From positions 124,001 to 188,000 of the forward strand of contig JAKACT010000003.1 of the NCBI GenBank assembly GCA_021821195.1: DNA of 64,000 bases, in the 5' to 3' direction. A program made the position numbers and the translations under genes. The notes beneath the pieces are model-generated. The model was given only the letters and a program-made list of their open reading frames with translations, searched no databases and was not told where the DNA came from. The DNA comes from Pseudomonadota bacterium (GTDB lineage: Bacteria; Pseudomonadota; Gammaproteobacteria; Xanthomonadales; Xanthomonadaceae). Positions 16,908 through 26,903 of the stretch are shown one piece after another (within the stretch, counting starts at the first letter, position 1; every line of letters starts with the position of its first letter).

Positions 16908-17024
16908 CCGGTCATCGGCCTGCCGGGGCGTGCTTCGAGCAGGCCATGGAGGGCCTACGGCCGCGCATCGTAGCCGGACGCGAAGCCTGGGCAGCGAAGC
17001 ACGCCCCGGCAGGCCGACGACCGG
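16908..17024. repeat. 30-bp inverted repeat in the lpxK-kdsB gap
   Basis: The left arm (16908-16937) and right arm (16995-17024) are reverse complements at 29 of 30 positions. The 57-base loop contains further self-complementary GGCC-rich pieces. Nothing like a transposase is nearby. It may be a non-autonomous palindromic element, a REP-type repeat, or an RNA structure that modulates read-through from lpxK to kdsB. Confidence 0.75.
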
Positions 17025-17054
17025 CAAACGGGATTGCATTCCGGATGTAGGGCA

Positions 17055-18068
17055 TTACGGCAGGGGTCGTGGCAGGCGTTCCAGCAGCGCCTGCCAGAAC
17101 GCCTCCGGCAACTGCGCCGTCACCGGCACGGCATGCCAGCCGGGCTGGGCGAATGCCATGCACTTCACCGCGTCCTTTTCGGTCATCAGCACCGGCAGCG
17201 TGCTGCCGAACTCGAAGTCCGCGGGCGTGTAGGCATGGTGGTCGGGGAAGGCATGCGGCACCACGCCGATGCCGGCCTCGCGCAGCATCGAGAAGAAGCG
17301 CTCCGGCTCGCCGATCCCGGCCAGCGCATGCACGCGTTGGCCGGCGAACGCCGCCAGCGGCAGGCCGCGCCCGCCCGCCAACGGACGCAGTTCGCCGATG
17401 CCAAGGCGCATCGGCCATTCGCCGGCGCAGGCCGCCCCGGCGTCGCCCGCGGCCACGCCGAGATTGATCACGCGCAGGGTGCAGTCGGCCGCGCGCTCCA
17501 GCGGTTCGCGCAGCGGGCCGGCCGGCAGCAGCAGGCCGTTGCCATAGCGACGGCGCACGTCCTGCACTTCGATCTCGACATCGCGGGCCAGGCGATAGTG
17601 CTGCAGGCCGTCGTCGCAGACCACGATGTCGCAGCCGGCGGCGGCCAGCGCGGCGGCAGCCGCCGCGCGGTCGCGGTCCACCCGCACCGGTGCGCCGCTG
17701 GCATGCGCGACCAGCAGCGGTTCGTCGCCGCACAGCGATGCATCCATGCCCGCCTCCACCCAGCGCGGCGTCGACGCATCTTCGCGCCCATGGCCGCGGC
17801 TGGCGACGCCCGGCGTCCATCCTGCGGCGCGCAGGCGCTCGACCACGGCCAACACCAGCGGCGTCTTGCCGCTACCGCCTGCAACCAGGTTGCCCACCAC
17901 CACCACCGGCACGCCGGCACGCCGGGAACGCAGCAGCCCGCGGCGATAGGCCAGCCGGCGCAGCGCCACCGCGCCGGCATACAGCGGTGCGAGCGCGCGC
18001 GCCCACAGCGGCGGGGTGCTGCCGTCGAACCACCACGCGGGCGTCTGCGGCAACCGCGGACGGCTCAA
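17055..18068 (-). CDS. lpxK: Tetraacyldisaccharide 4'-kinase
   Basis: A 337-residue membrane-associated kinase that phosphorylates the lipid A disaccharide precursor at the 4' position. The P-loop [12 protein letters not shown], the SRGHGRE segment, [35 protein letters not shown] and MTEKDAVKC all match LpxK. No ATG precedes the conserved region; a TTG at 18068 overlaps the msbA stop as TTGA and is the most likely start, giving [12 protein letters not shown]. This arrangement implies translational coupling with msbA, which exports the product's descendant. The alternative of a slightly later start is less attractive because the N-terminal WW segment is typical. Confidence 0.92.
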   Translation of the reverse strand: MSRPRLPQTPAWWFDGSTPPLWARALAPLYAGAVALRRLAYRRGLLRSRRAGVPVVVVGNLVAGGSGKTPLVLAVVERLRAAGWTPGVASRGHGREDASTPRWVEAGMDASLCGDEPLLVAHASGAPVRVDRDRAAAAAALAAAGCDIVVCDDGLQHYRLARDVEIEVQDVRRRYGNGLLLPAGPLREPLERAADCTLRVINLGVAAGDAGAACAGEWPMRLGIGELRPLAGGRGLPLAAFAGQRVHALAGIGEPERFFSMLREAGIGVVPHAFPDHHAYTPADFEFGSTLPVLMTEKDAVKCMAFAQPGWHAVPVTAQLPEAFWQALLERLPRPLP

Positions 18069-19816
18069 GCCGCGCCCTCCCGGAACTGCGCGGCATGCAG
18101 TTGCGCATACACGCCGCCCTGTGCCAGCAGCTGCGCATGGGTGCCCTGCTCCACCAGCCGGCCTTCGTCCAGCACCAGGATCTGGTCGGCGTGCTCCACG
18201 GTGGACAGGCGATGGGCGATGACCAGCGTGGTGCGGTCCGGGATCAGCTGCGCCAGCGCTTCCTGCACCAGCCGCTCGGAGGCGTTGTCGAGCGCGGCGG
18301 TGGCCTCGTCGAGGATGAGGATCGGCGCGTCCTTCAGCATCGCGCGGGCGATGGCGAGGCGCTGGCGCTGGCCGCCGGACAGCTTGCCGCCCTTGACCCC
18401 GATCTGCGCCTGCGTGCCGTCGGGCAGGCGCTCCACGAATTCCATCGCGTTGGCATCGCGCAACGCCTGCGCCACGCCCTCCTCCGGCGCGCCGCCCAGC
18501 TCGCCATAGGCGACGTTGGCGGCCACCGTGCCATCGAACAACATGACTTGCTGTCCCACCATCGCCAGCTGCCGGCGCAGGTCGGCCAAAGGGTAGTCGG
18601 CCAGCGGATGGCCATCGAGCAGGACCTGCCCGCCATCCGGCTCGTAGAAGCGCGGGATCAGCTTGACCAGCGTGGACTTGCCGCCGCCGGAACGGCCGAC
18701 GATGGCGGTCACCGTGCCAGGGCGCGCAGTGAAGCTGATCCCGTCCAGCGCCGGCCGCGGCTGGCCTGGATAGACCAGGCGTACGTCGCGGAACTCGATT
18801 AGCCCGCGCGCACGCGCCAGCGGGCGGGTGCCGGCATCGACCTCGTCGTCGGCATCCAGCACCGAGAACAATCGCTCGGCGGAAGCGACGCCGCGCTGGA
18901 GCATGCCCTGCACGTTGGTGAGCTGCTTGAGCGCGGGGATGATGGCCAGCATCGCGATCATCAGCTGCACGAAGCCGCCGGCGGTCAGCCGCCCTTCCAG
19001 CGCCTCCCGGCCGGCGAAGAACAGCAGCACGGCCAGCCCGACGGCGCCGGTGAGCTGCACCACCGCGGAGGAAATGCTGCGGGTGGCCTCGACCTTCAGG
19101 CTCAGGCGCAGGTTGTGGTTGGCCAGTTCGGCATAGCGCTCCAATTCGGCCGCGCGGGCGCCGTAGACCTTCACTTCCTGCTGGTTGGACAGCGCCTGGT
19201 CGGCGGCCAACATCATCTGCGCGGAGGTTTCCTGCACCCGGTGGCCGAAGCGGCGGTAGCGCCGGCCCACCTTGTCCATCATCCACGCGATCAGCGGGCC
19301 CAGCAGCAGCACCGCCAGCGTCACCCGCCAACTGGCGTAGAGCATGACCGCCAGCATCGCCACCACCTGCAGCGACTGCTGCAGCATGACCTTGGCCGAA
19401 TCCACCACCGCCTGCGCGACCTGGTCGCTGTCCGAGCCCAGCCGCACCAGCATCGACGGCACCGGCTCGGCGTCGAAGCGCAGGCCGGGCAGGCGCAGGT
19501 ACTTGTCCAAGGCGTTCACCCGCATGTCGCGGGCGATGCCGCGCGCGGCCTTGGCCATGTACAGGTCGGTGGCATAACCGGCCACGCCGCGCACGACGAA
19601 GATGCCGATGATGGCCAACGGCAGCAACAGGCCATAGTCCTGGTTACGGGCGACGAAGGTTTCGTCGACCATGGGCTTGGTCAGCAGGCCGAACGCGCCG
19701 GCGGCAACGCCCTCCAGGGCCAGCCCCAGCAGCGCCACCAGCAGCACCCCGCGATAGGGCGTGGCCAGGCTGCGCAGGCGCCGGTAGATCGCCCACGGGG
19801 AAGCGGTTTCGCTCAT
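18065..19816 (-). CDS. msbA: Lipid A export ATP-binding/permease protein
   Basis: A 583-residue half-size ABC exporter that flips lipid A-core across the inner membrane. Six transmembrane helices occupy about residues 20-315. The nucleotide-binding domain has Walker [10 protein letters not shown], signature [14 protein letters not shown], Walker B ILILDEAT and the H-loop IAHRLST. The start at 19816 overlaps the exbD stop by 4 bases (ATGA) and its end overlaps lpxK, giving exbB-exbD-msbA-lpxK as one unit. Length matches MsbA. The position next to lpxK supports lipid A as substrate rather than a drug. Confidence 0.94.
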   Translation of the reverse strand: MSETASPWAIYRRLRSLATPYRGVLLVALLGLALEGVAAGAFGLLTKPMVDETFVARNQDYGLLLPLAIIGIFVVRGVAGYATDLYMAKAARGIARDMRVNALDKYLRLPGLRFDAEPVPSMLVRLGSDSDQVAQAVVDSAKVMLQQSLQVVAMLAVMLYASWRVTLAVLLLGPLIAWMMDKVGRRYRRFGHRVQETSAQMMLAADQALSNQQEVKVYGARAAELERYAELANHNLRLSLKVEATRSISSAVVQLTGAVGLAVLLFFAGREALEGRLTAGGFVQLMIAMLAIIPALKQLTNVQGMLQRGVASAERLFSVLDADDEVDAGTRPLARARGLIEFRDVRLVYPGQPRPALDGISFTARPGTVTAIVGRSGGGKSTLVKLIPRFYEPDGGQVLLDGHPLADYPLADLRRQLAMVGQQVMLFDGTVAANVAYGELGGAPEEGVAQALRDANAMEFVERLPDGTQAQIGVKGGKLSGGQRQRLAIARAMLKDAPILILDEATAALDNASERLVQEALAQLIPDRTTLVIAHRLSTVEHADQILVLDEGRLVEQGTHAQLLAQGGVYAQLHAAQFREGAA

Positions 19817-20250
19817 GCGCCCTTGCCTTTGCCCGCCGCGGCCGGGGTGGTGGCGTTGGCGACCTTGCGGAAGCCCAGCTGGGCCAGCGCTTCGTAGGCG
19901 GTCACCACCGCCTGCCAGGGCGTGCGCGCATCGGCGCGGATCAACACCACGCGCTGGCGATCGTCGCCGGCCACCTCGCGCAGCGCCTGCTTCAGCGAAT
20001 CCACGTCGGTGCGCAGCACCTCGCGGTCGCCGACGAAGTAGCGCCCGTCCGCGTTGATCAGGATGCCCAGCGGCTGCGCCTGCGCTTCGGCCGGCTGGCC
20101 GTCGGCGCGCGGCAACTCGAGCTTGAGCACCGAGCGCGCGTCGAAGGTGGTGGTGACGACGAAGAAGATCAGCAGGCACAGCAGCACGTCGATCAGCGGC
20201 ACCAGGTTGATCTCGGGGATGTCGTCGTCGCGACGGTCGGCGATCCGCAT
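19813..20250 (-). CDS. exbD: ExbD/TolR-family biopolymer transport protein
   Basis: A 145-residue inner-membrane protein with one N-terminal helix (about 13-34) containing the key proton-path residue in LVPLIDVLLCLLIFF, then a periplasmic domain (GILINADGRYFVGDR, VLIRADARTPWQAVV). It works with the ExbB-like protein encoded just upstream to turn proton flow into mechanical energy. The pair next to comEC, msbA and lpxK is a conserved gammaproteobacterial arrangement; which TonB or other partner it serves is unknown. Confidence 0.9.
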   Translation of the reverse strand: MRIADRRDDDIPEINLVPLIDVLLCLLIFFVVTTTFDARSVLKLELPRADGQPAEAQAQPLGILINADGRYFVGDREVLRTDVDSLKQALREVAGDDRQRVVLIRADARTPWQAVVTAYEALAQLGFRKVANATTPAAAGKGKGA

Positions 20251-20256
20251 CGGGGC

Positions 20257-20889
20257 TCAGTCCTGGCGGCCGCGGCCGGCGGCGGGGGCCTCGTCCAACA
20301 CGTCCTGCAGGCGCATCGCCTCGTGTTCCATGTCGACGATGTAGCCGGCGATGCGGCCACGGAAATAGCGGTGGAAGGCCAGCGCGGGGATCGCCACCAC
20401 CATGCCGGTGGCGGTGCAGATCAGCGCCTTGCCGATGCCGCCGGCAAGCTGGCCGGCATCGCCCAAACCGTGGTCGAGGATGCCGAGGAACATCTCGATC
20501 ATGCCGACCACGGTGCCGAACAGGCCCAGCAGCGGGCCGGCAGCGGCGATGGTGCCCAGCGCATTGAGGAACCGCTCCATGCGGTGGACAAGGTGGCGGC
20601 CGACGTCCTCCACCCGCTCGCGGATCACCTCGCGGCCGCGATGGCGCACGTCCAGTTCGGCCGCCAGCAGCGCGCCCAGCGGCGCGGTGGCGCGCAGCGA
20701 CTCGATGTGGGCCGGCTCCAGCGGCTTGCCGCGCGCCACCCAGGCGCGCACTTCGTCGCCCAGGCCGGGCGGCAGCACGCGCTCGCGGCGCAGGCTCCAG
20801 AACCGTTCAACGATGATGGCCAGCGCCGCCACGGTCAGCAGCAGCAGCGGGATCATCGGCCAGCCTCCGGCCTTGACGAGTTCCAGCAC
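20257..20889 (-). CDS. exbB: ExbB/TolQ-family proton channel protein
   Basis: A 210-residue MotA/TolQ/ExbB protein. Three hydrophobic helices are seen: residues 10-27 (WPMIPLLLLTVAALAIIV), about 110-133 (GTIAAAGPLLGLFGTVVGMIEMF) and about 150-172 (GKALICTATGMVVAIPALAF). The GLFGTVVGM and A-T-x-x-G patches are diagnostic. The start is GTG at 20889, with AAGGA 8 bases upstream; two ATGs just upstream are out of frame. It lies 6 bases before exbD and 18 bases after comEC on the opposite side of the operon order, so it is probably driven by its own promoter near 20900. Confidence 0.9.
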   Translation of the reverse strand: MLELVKAGGWPMIPLLLLTVAALAIIVERFWSLRRERVLPPGLGDEVRAWVARGKPLEPAHIESLRATAPLGALLAAELDVRHRGREVIRERVEDVGRHLVHRMERFLNALGTIAAAGPLLGLFGTVVGMIEMFLGILDHGLGDAGQLAGGIGKALICTATGMVVAIPALAFHRYFRGRIAGYIVDMEHEAMRLQDVLDEAPAAGRGRQD

Positions 20890-20907
20890 GCATCATCCTT
20901 CCGGCCG

Positions 20908-23331
20908 TCATGGCCGCGAAAACTCCGGCGCGTAGCATAGCCCAGCCGTTTCCCCGCGCCTGCGCACTGCGTCCCACAGGCGCCGATGGAAGCTGCGCTG
21001 CTCGCGCAGGCGCAGGCCATCGCGGCCCAGCCAAACCCGGATCGCCCCGGAGCGCGCACTGTCCAGCACCTCCGCGCCGGCCTCGCACCAGCGCCGCACC
21101 ACCGGCGGGCGCGGATGGCGAAAGCGGTTGTCGGCACCCGTCGACACGAGCGCCAGCTTCGCTCCCGTGGCCGCCACGAAACCGGGATCGGAAGAGCCGT
21201 CGCTACCGTGGTGCGGCACCAGGACGATGTCGCTGCGTAGCTGCGGTCGTGCTTCCGCCAGCAGTTTGCGCTCGACGTAGTGGCCGATGTCGCCGGCCAG
21301 CAGCGCATTGCCGTGGGCGCTCTCGATGCGCAGCACGCAGGCGGCCTCGTTGCCCAGGTACGGGAACTCCCTGCCCGGATGCAGGACGCGGAAGCGCACC
21401 CCATCCCATTGCCAGGCCTGGCCTGCCCGGCAATCACGATTGCCGGGCACCGGGCTGCCGCGGGGCGCCAGCACCAGCGGCATCGGGAAGGCCCGGGCCA
21501 CCGCCTGCAGCCCGCCTGCATGGTCGTTGTCGCCGTGGCTGACCATGGCCAGGTCCAGGCGCCTCACGCCCAGTGCATGCAGCGCCGGGACCACCGCCCG
21601 CTCGCCGGCATCGAAGCCATCGGGGATCGCCGGCCCCATGTCGTACAGCAGGCTGTGGCGGGCGGTGCGCACCAGCACCGACAGCCCCTGCCCCACGTCG
21701 ATCACGGTCAGCTCCACCTCGCCCGGCGCCGGCAACTCGCGCGGCGGATACAGCAGCGACAGCCACAGCAGCAGGGCCAGCCAACGGCCCGGCAGCCCGC
21801 GCGGCAGCAGCAGCCAGAACGCTGACAGCAGCGCCAGCGGCAGCGCGAACCAGCGCGGCGCCGGCAGCCAGGCCATCGCCAGCGGGCTGTCGGCGATGCG
21901 CGCCAGTAGCGGCCACAACAGATCGAAGCACCAGGCCGCCGCCTGCCAGCTCCACTGTCCGAGGCCGGCATGCAGGGTTTCTGCGAGCACGCCCAGCAGC
22001 GCCAACGGCACCACCACCAGGCTCCACCACGGCACCGCGGCCAGGTTGGCGATGGGCCCGGCGAAGGAGGCCTGCCCGAACAACAGCACGGTCAACGGCA
22101 GCAGCCCGAGGCTGGCCACCGCCTGCGCGGCAAGGAAGCCTCCGGCGAGCGCGCGCGGCCCTTTGCCGCCGGCATCCGGCAGGCACCACAGCAGCCATGC
22201 CACGCCGGCAAAACTGAGCCAGAAGCCGGCACCCAGCACCGCCAGCGGATCCAGCAGGAGCAACACGCAGCAGCCCAGCGCCAGCGTGTCGACCAGCCGC
22301 AGCCGTCGCCGCAGCCAGCGCGCGGCCACCAGCGCCGCGATCATCACCGCGGTGCGCAGGGTCGGCACCGCCAGGCCGGTCAGCAGCGCGTAGCCGAACG
22401 CGCCCAGCAGCGCACCGGCACCGGCCGCGAACGGACGCGGCATCCAGCGCGCCAGCGGCGGCCACAGCCACCACAGCGCCGCCGCGCACAGCGCGCAGAA
22501 CCCGGCCACCAGCCCGACGTGGAAGCCGGAAATCGCGATCAGGTGGGTCAGGCCCGCGGCGCGCAGCCGCGCCCAGTCGGCATCGTCCAACCCGCGGGTA
22601 TCGCCCAGCGCCAGCGCCCGCACGTAGCGCGAGGACGCGCTGGGCACCGCCACGGCGATGCGCGCGCTCATCGCTTCGCGCCAGGCATCGATGCCGGACG
22701 GCGCCGCCAGCCGGACGGCCAGCCCCGGCTCCAGCACGAAACCGGTGGCGACCAGCCGCGCCGCCAGCGCGAACTTCTCCGCGTCGCCGCCGCCCGGATT
22801 GCGCAGCCCGCGCGGCGCGCGCAGGCGCAGCGGGAACCGCCAGCGGCTGCCGGCCTGCAGGCGTTGGCGCGGCTGCAACTCCTCGCCGTACCACGCCAGT
22901 TGCAGGGTGCAGCCACGCAGTGCGGCGGGCTGGGTCGCCACGTCATCGACGACGAAACGGAAGCGGGTCCGGCGCGACTCGTGCACCGGCAGCTCGACGA
23001 TGCGGCCCTCGACCGTGGGCACCGCGCCCTGCAGGGTGGGCGGCAGCTGCGCGTCCAGCGCGGCGCCGGCCTGCCAGCCGGCGAGTGCCACCCCCGCAAG
23101 CAGCATCCCCAGCAGGCGCCATCTGGCGGCACGCAGCAGCGGGACCATGGCGACCAGCAGCAGCCCCAGCAGCCAGCGTGGCGGTAGCGCCGGCAGCAGC
23201 AGGCAAGAGGTGACGCCGGCCAGCAGCGCGGCTGCACAAGCGGGGCCGGACAGCGGAAACGCCGGCGCGGCGGGGCCGTGGACATCCGCCACCGCCGGTT
23301 GCGTTCGCGGGAATCGAAGCATGGCCGCCAT
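20908..23331 (-). CDS. comEC: DNA internalization-related competence protein ComEC/Rec2
   Basis: An 807-residue inner-membrane channel for uptake of single-stranded DNA. An N-terminal hydrophobic pair and an OB-like domain (VEGRIVELPVHES) are followed by the competence domain with about eight or more helices (LTHLIAISGFHVGLVAGF is a signature) and a C-terminal metallo-beta-lactamase-like domain (VIDVGQGLSVLVRT; VSHGDNDHAGG; LVPHHGS). All zinc-ligand motifs of the latter appear intact. Two ATGs (23331 and 23322) are possible starts. The gene is upstream of exbB and downstream of lolD on the same strand. Together with the FimX-type pilus regulator in this window it suggests natural transformation. 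Confidence 0.93.
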   Translation of the reverse strand: MAAMLRFPRTQPAVADVHGPAAPAFPLSGPACAAALLAGVTSCLLLPALPPRWLLGLLLVAMVPLLRAARWRLLGMLLAGVALAGWQAGAALDAQLPPTLQGAVPTVEGRIVELPVHESRRTRFRFVVDDVATQPAALRGCTLQLAWYGEELQPRQRLQAGSRWRFPLRLRAPRGLRNPGGGDAEKFALAARLVATGFVLEPGLAVRLAAPSGIDAWREAMSARIAVAVPSASSRYVRALALGDTRGLDDADWARLRAAGLTHLIAISGFHVGLVAGFCALCAAALWWLWPPLARWMPRPFAAGAGALLGAFGYALLTGLAVPTLRTAVMIAALVAARWLRRRLRLVDTLALGCCVLLLLDPLAVLGAGFWLSFAGVAWLLWCLPDAGGKGPRALAGGFLAAQAVASLGLLPLTVLLFGQASFAGPIANLAAVPWWSLVVVPLALLGVLAETLHAGLGQWSWQAAAWCFDLLWPLLARIADSPLAMAWLPAPRWFALPLALLSAFWLLLPRGLPGRWLALLLWLSLLYPPRELPAPGEVELTVIDVGQGLSVLVRTARHSLLYDMGPAIPDGFDAGERAVVPALHALGVRRLDLAMVSHGDNDHAGGLQAVARAFPMPLVLAPRGSPVPGNRDCRAGQAWQWDGVRFRVLHPGREFPYLGNEAACVLRIESAHGNALLAGDIGHYVERKLLAEARPQLRSDIVLVPHHGSDGSSDPGFVAATGAKLALVSTGADNRFRHPRPPVVRRWCEAGAEVLDSARSGAIRVWLGRDGLRLREQRSFHRRLWDAVRRRGETAGLCYAPEFSRP

Positions 23332-23407
23332 GCCCGTAGCGTCGCCGGCAGGGCGTCATCCGGCAGTCGGTGGGGGCCGCGCGCCGGGGTCGGGTTTTAC
23401 CTGATGC

Positions 23408-24112
23408 TCAGATGTCGGCCTTGGCCAGCGCGTGCAGCCGCCCCTCGCGCAGCTCCAGCACCCGGTCCAGCCGGCGCGCCAGGCGGCGGTCGTGGGTCAC
23501 CAGCACCAGGCTGGTGGCCTGCGCGCGGTTGAGCTCCAGCATCTGCTCGAACACGATCGCGGCAGTCTTCTCGTCGAGGTTGCCGGTAGGTTCGTCGCCG
23601 AGCACGCAGGCAGGATTATTCACCAGCGCGCGCGCCACCGCGGCACGCTGGCGCTCGCCGCCGGACAGCTCGCCGGGCTTGTGCGCCAGCCGGTGCCCCA
23701 GCCCCACCGACTCCAGCAGCGCCTGTGCGCGCCGCTGCGCCTCGGCGGTGGATTGTCCGGCCAGCAGCACCGGCATCATCACGTTCTCCAGCGCGGTGAA
23801 CTCCGGCAGCAGGTGGTGGAACTGGTAGACGAAGCCCAGTGCGCGGTTGCGCAGGCGGCCGCGGGCGGCGTCGGACAGCGCGCTCATCTTCTGCCCAGCC
23901 ACGAACACCTCCCCGGCGCTGGGCACGTCCAGCCCGCCCAGCAGGTGCAGCAGGGTGCTCTTGCCGGCGCCGGAGGCGCCGAGGATGGCCACCGTCTCGC
24001 CCGCTTGCACGACAAAGTCCAGGCCGTCGAACACCGGCGTGTGCAGCTTGCCCTCGGCATAGGTCTTGCCCAGGCTTTCCGCGCGGATCACGTCCTGCAT
24101 CGGCTCACTCAT
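23408..24112 (-). CDS. lolD: Lipoprotein-releasing system ATP-binding protein
   Basis: A 234-residue ATPase that drives extraction of outer-membrane lipoproteins from the inner membrane. Walker [10 protein letters not shown], the Q-loop [16 protein letters not shown] (typical of LolD), signature LSGGERQR, Walker [12 protein letters not shown] and the H-loop VTHDRRL are all present. The start at 24112 overlaps the end of lolC by 8 bases, so the two subunits are co-translated. Length equals that of known LolD. Confidence 0.95.
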   Translation of the reverse strand: MSEPMQDVIRAESLGKTYAEGKLHTPVFDGLDFVVQAGETVAILGASGAGKSTLLHLLGGLDVPSAGEVFVAGQKMSALSDAARGRLRNRALGFVYQFHHLLPEFTALENVMMPVLLAGQSTAEAQRRAQALLESVGLGHRLAHKPGELSGGERQRAAVARALVNNPACVLGDEPTGNLDEKTAAIVFEQMLELNRAQATSLVLVTHDRRLARRLDRVLELREGRLHALAKADI

Positions 24113-25349
24113 AGCGCAGCGCCTCCGCAGGGGCCGTGCGCGAGGCGCGCCAGGCGGGATACAGGGTGGCGAGGAACGCCATCAGCAGCGCTGCACAAAC
24201 GATGGCCACCACGTCGCCGGTTTGCATGTCGGTGGGCAATCCGGTGATGTAGTACACGTCCTCCGGCAGCAGCTGCACGCCGAACAATTGCTCGATGCCC
24301 TGCAGGATGCGGTTGAGGTTGAGGGTCAGCGCGACGCCGCCGATCACCCCGGCCACGGTGCCGATGAAGCCGATCAAGCCGCCCTGCACCATGAAGGTGC
24401 GCATGACCTGCCCGGGGGTTAGACCCAGCGTGCGCAGGATGGCGATGTCGGCCTGCTTGTCGGTCACCAGCATCACCTGCGAGGACACCAGGTTGAACGC
24501 GCCCATCGCCACGATCAGCGACAGCAGGATCGCCATCACCGTCTTCTCCATCTTCAGTGCGCGGAACAGGTTGGCATTGTCCTGGGTCCAGTCGCTGACC
24601 CGGTACGGGCCCTTGAGCGTGAGGGCCAGGTCACGGGCGACCTCGAAGGCGCGGTCCATGTCGTGCAGCTTCAGGCGCACGCCGGTGACGCCGTCGCCCA
24701 TCCGCAGCACGCGCTGCAGGTCGGACAGGTTGACCACCGCCAGGCCCTTGTCGAATTCGTTGTAGCCGGCCTCGAAAATGCCGCTGACCTTGAACCGCTT
24801 CATGGTCTGCACGCCCCCCACCGGGGTGCTGCGGAACTCGGCCAGGGTGACGATGACATCGTCGCCCACGCCCACCCCCAACCAGATCGCCAGTTCCTTG
24901 CCCAGCACGATGTTGAAGCTGTCGGGGGTCAGGTCGGCGATCCGGCCCTGCACCATTTTCTCCGGCAATTCCGACACCTTGCCTTCCTGCGCCGGATCGA
25001 CCGCGCGCAGCATCGCTGGCTGGTTGTTGGCGCCGGAGACCAGCGCTTCCTTCTCGACGTAGGGAGCGGCGCCGGCCACCCGCGCGTCGGCCATCGCCAC
25101 CTGCACCGCATGTCGCCAGTCCTGCAACGGCTCGCCGTAGCCGCTGACGGTGGCATGCGCGGCCATGCCCAGCATGCGGTCGCGGATTTCCTTCTGGAAT
25201 CCGCTCATCACCGCCAGCGTGGTGATCAGCGCGGTGACGCCCAGCGCGATGCCGAGGATCGAGGCGAGCGAAATGAACGAGATGAAGCCGTTGCGGCGTT
25301 TCGCGCGCAGGTAGCGCAGGCCGATGGCGACGGGGACGGGTTTGAACAT
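24105..25349 (-). CDS. lolC: Lipoprotein-releasing system transmembrane protein (LolC/LolE family)
   Basis: A 414-residue permease with the MacB-like topology of four helices: one near residues 24-50 ([20 protein letters not shown]), a large periplasmic domain (about 50-265), and three at about 270-300, 318-345 and 375-400. The C-terminal [17 protein letters not shown] motif is diagnostic. Only one permease gene is found beside lolD; many bacteria have a lolC-lolD-lolE trio. The single copy may work as a homodimer, as proposed for LolF-type systems, or a second gene may lie elsewhere. The gene is first in the unit; the 23-base gap to the ygfX-like gene lies upstream. Confidence 0.93.
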   Translation of the reverse strand: MFKPVPVAIGLRYLRAKRRNGFISFISLASILGIALGVTALITTLAVMSGFQKEIRDRMLGMAAHATVSGYGEPLQDWRHAVQVAMADARVAGAAPYVEKEALVSGANNQPAMLRAVDPAQEGKVSELPEKMVQGRIADLTPDSFNIVLGKELAIWLGVGVGDDVIVTLAEFRSTPVGGVQTMKRFKVSGIFEAGYNEFDKGLAVVNLSDLQRVLRMGDGVTGVRLKLHDMDRAFEVARDLALTLKGPYRVSDWTQDNANLFRALKMEKTVMAILLSLIVAMGAFNLVSSQVMLVTDKQADIAILRTLGLTPGQVMRTFMVQGGLIGFIGTVAGVIGGVALTLNLNRILQGIEQLFGVQLLPEDVYYITGLPTDMQTGDVVAIVCAALLMAFLATLYPAWRASRTAPAEALRYE

Positions 25350-25372
25350 CGAAGGCCCTTTCCAGTGACCGC

Positions 25373-25825
25373 CTATCCTGCCATCGATGCGCCGCCGCCG
25401 GCAGCCTCGCGTTTCTGCAGCGCCAGCTTCAGTTCACGCCGGGCAGCGGCCGGCAGCGTATCCGGCCAGAACACCAGACGCCGGGTGCGCCCGCCCGGAT
25501 CGCGCCAGCGCAGGAACGCCAGCGGGCCGCGCCAGCGCACGCCTAGCGAGGCCATCGGCAGACCATCGCAGCGGGCTTCTCCCAAACCTCCCGGAATCAC
25601 CAGCGAGCACGGCGACTGCAGAACATGTCGGCGCACCTCGCGAACGCCCCAAGCACCTGCCAGCAGCGCCAGGGGCGCGGCCACGATGGGTGGCAGGTCG
25701 GAAGCAAGCAGCGAGAATGGCGCCAGCAGCGCCAGTGCGGTGAGCGCGGCAGTCAGCCAGCGCGAGGGCGTCCACTCAAACCGGCAGGGCGCGGATGCGT
25801 TCGACAAGCGCCGCGATTTCGACAT
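25373..25825 (-). CDS. YgfX/CptA-like membrane protein
   Basis: A protein of about 150 residues resembling YgfX, the partner of SdhE in enterobacteria. After a short basic N-terminus come FEWTPSRWL, two closely spaced hydrophobic helices ([18 protein letters not shown] and [15 protein letters not shown]), then a soluble tail ([47 protein letters not shown]), all typical. The start is uncertain: ATG at 25825 or TTG at 25807 would overlap sdhE by 50 or 32 bases. The adjacency to sdhE is the strongest support. Its function is debated in model species, including a proposed toxin role, and cannot be decided here. Confidence 0.7.
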   Translation of the reverse strand: MSKSRRLSNASAPCRFEWTPSRWLTAALTALALLAPFSLLASDLPPIVAAPLALLAGAWGVREVRRHVLQSPCSLVIPGGLGEARCDGLPMASLGVRWRGPLAFLRWRDPGGRTRRLVFWPDTLPAAARRELKLALQKREAAGGGASMAG

Positions 25826-26030
25826 CGCCGGGCACCTCATGGCCAAGGAACCAGCGCCAGAGTCTGTCGTCTTCGCTGTCCAGCAGCCGCAGGAAAACCT
25901 CACGCTCGGCGGTCGGACTTTGCCGCCACGCGCGGTCCAGCCAGCGTTCCAGCAGCTGGTCGAGCTCGCGCATGCCGCGCCGGCAGCGCCAGCGCAGTTT
26001 TCGCAGTTCGGTTTCGTCGTCGGTCTGCAT
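25776..26030 (-). CDS. sdhE: FAD assembly factor for succinate dehydrogenase
   Basis: An 84-residue protein that helps attach FAD covalently to SdhA. The [13 protein letters not shown] segment includes the RGxxE motif (RRGMRE) needed for activity, followed by [18 protein letters not shown]. The start at 26030 gives [19 protein letters not shown], the usual length; the ATG at 26051 is rejected because it lies inside a palindromic repeat. It lies downstream of sdhB with a 73-base gap holding that repeat, and overlaps the ygfX-like gene. Confidence 0.9.
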   Translation of the reverse strand: MQTDDETELRKLRWRCRRGMRELDQLLERWLDRAWRQSPTAEREVFLRLLDSEDDRLWRWFLGHEVPGDVEIAALVERIRALPV

Positions 26031-26045
26031 CGCAACTCGCAATAG

Positions 26046-26073
26046 CGTCATCCCCGCGCAGGCGGGGATGACG
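26046..26073. repeat. REP-like palindrome between sdhB and sdhE
   Basis: CGTCATCCCCGC and GCGGGGATGACG pair perfectly (12 bases each) around a GCAG loop. Near-identical CGTCATCCCCGC-type palindromes are common intergenic repeats in proteobacteria. On the transcript it may stabilise the sdhCDAB message 3' end or reduce sdhE expression. Confidence 0.75.
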
Positions 26074-26103
26074 GCAACGGCTTCATGTAGGAAACGTGTT
26101 TCC

Positions 26104-26886
26104 TCAGACCTTGCGCGCCAGCATCAATTTCTTGATTTCGGCAATGGCCTTGGCCGGGTTCAGCCCCTTCGGGCAGGTCCGCGCACAGTTCATGATGGTG
26201 TGGCAGCGATACAGCTTGAACGGGTCTTCCAGCTCGTCGAGGCGGGCGCCGGTGTCTTCGTCGCGGCTATCCACGATCCAGCGGTAGGCCTGCAGCAGGA
26301 TCGCCGGGCCGAGGTAGCGGTCGCCGTTCCACCAGTAGCTGGGGCAGGACGTGCTGCAGCAGGCGCACAGGATGCACTCGTACAGGCCGTCGAGCTTGGC
26401 GCGGTCTTCCTTGCTCTGCAGGCGCTCGCGGTCGGTCGGCGCCGGCGTCTGCGTGCGCAGCCACGGGCGGATGCTGGCGTGCTGGGCATAGAAGTGGGTG
26501 AGGTCGGGCACCAAGTCCTTGACCACCGGCATGTGCGGCAGCGGGTAGATCGCCACTTCGGCGCCCTTCACGCTCTCGCTGGCGCAGATGCAGGCCAGCG
26601 TGTTGGTGCCGTCGATGTTCATCGCGCACGAACCGCAGATACCCTCGCGGCAGGAGCGGCGGAAGGTCAACGTGGGGTCGATCTCGTTCTTGATCTTGAT
26701 CAGCGCGTCCAGCACCATCGGCCCGCATGCCGCCATGTCCACCTCGTAGGTGTCGGTGCGTGGGTTCTGGTCGTCGTCCGGGCTCCAGCGATAAATCTTG
26801 AAGGTGCGCGGCTTCTTGGCACCGGGTGCCGGAAAGTGCTTGCCCTTCTGAACCTTGGAGTTCTTCGGGAGGGAAAATTCAGCCAT
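26104..26886 (-). CDS. sdhB: Succinate dehydrogenase iron-sulfur subunit
   Basis: A 260-residue subunit passing electrons from SdhA to ubiquinone. Cysteine clusters are complete: the plant-type 2Fe-2S site CREGICGSC with the later LACIC, the 4Fe-4S site [12 protein letters not shown], and the 3Fe-4S site [14 protein letters not shown]. The N-terminus has about 20 extra residues rich in Lys. It is the last of the structural genes sdhC-sdhD-sdhA-sdhB, 17 bases after sdhA. An intact quinone-site Trp (YWWNGD) is visible. Confidence 0.97.
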   Translation of the reverse strand: MAEFSLPKNSKVQKGKHFPAPGAKKPRTFKIYRWSPDDDQNPRTDTYEVDMAACGPMVLDALIKIKNEIDPTLTFRRSCREGICGSCAMNIDGTNTLACICASESVKGAEVAIYPLPHMPVVKDLVPDLTHFYAQHASIRPWLRTQTPAPTDRERLQSKEDRAKLDGLYECILCACCSTSCPSYWWNGDRYLGPAILLQAYRWIVDSRDEDTGARLDELEDPFKLYRCHTIMNCARTCPKGLNPAKAIAEIKKLMLARKV

Positions 26887-26903
26887 TGCTCAGGTCTCCC
26901 GGA

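Noticed and set aside
16908-17024. Insertion sequence
   Set aside because: Total length is 117 bases with no transposase frame and no flanking target duplication visible.
17055-19331. A 758-codon minus-strand frame that appears to fuse another protein to LpxK
   Set aside because: Its first half is the out-of-frame reading of msbA; only the part from the TTG at 18068 is LpxK.
26031-26051. Upstream ATG for sdhE at 26051
   Set aside because: It lies inside a palindromic repeat and would add residues that the family lacks; the ATG at 26030 fits better.
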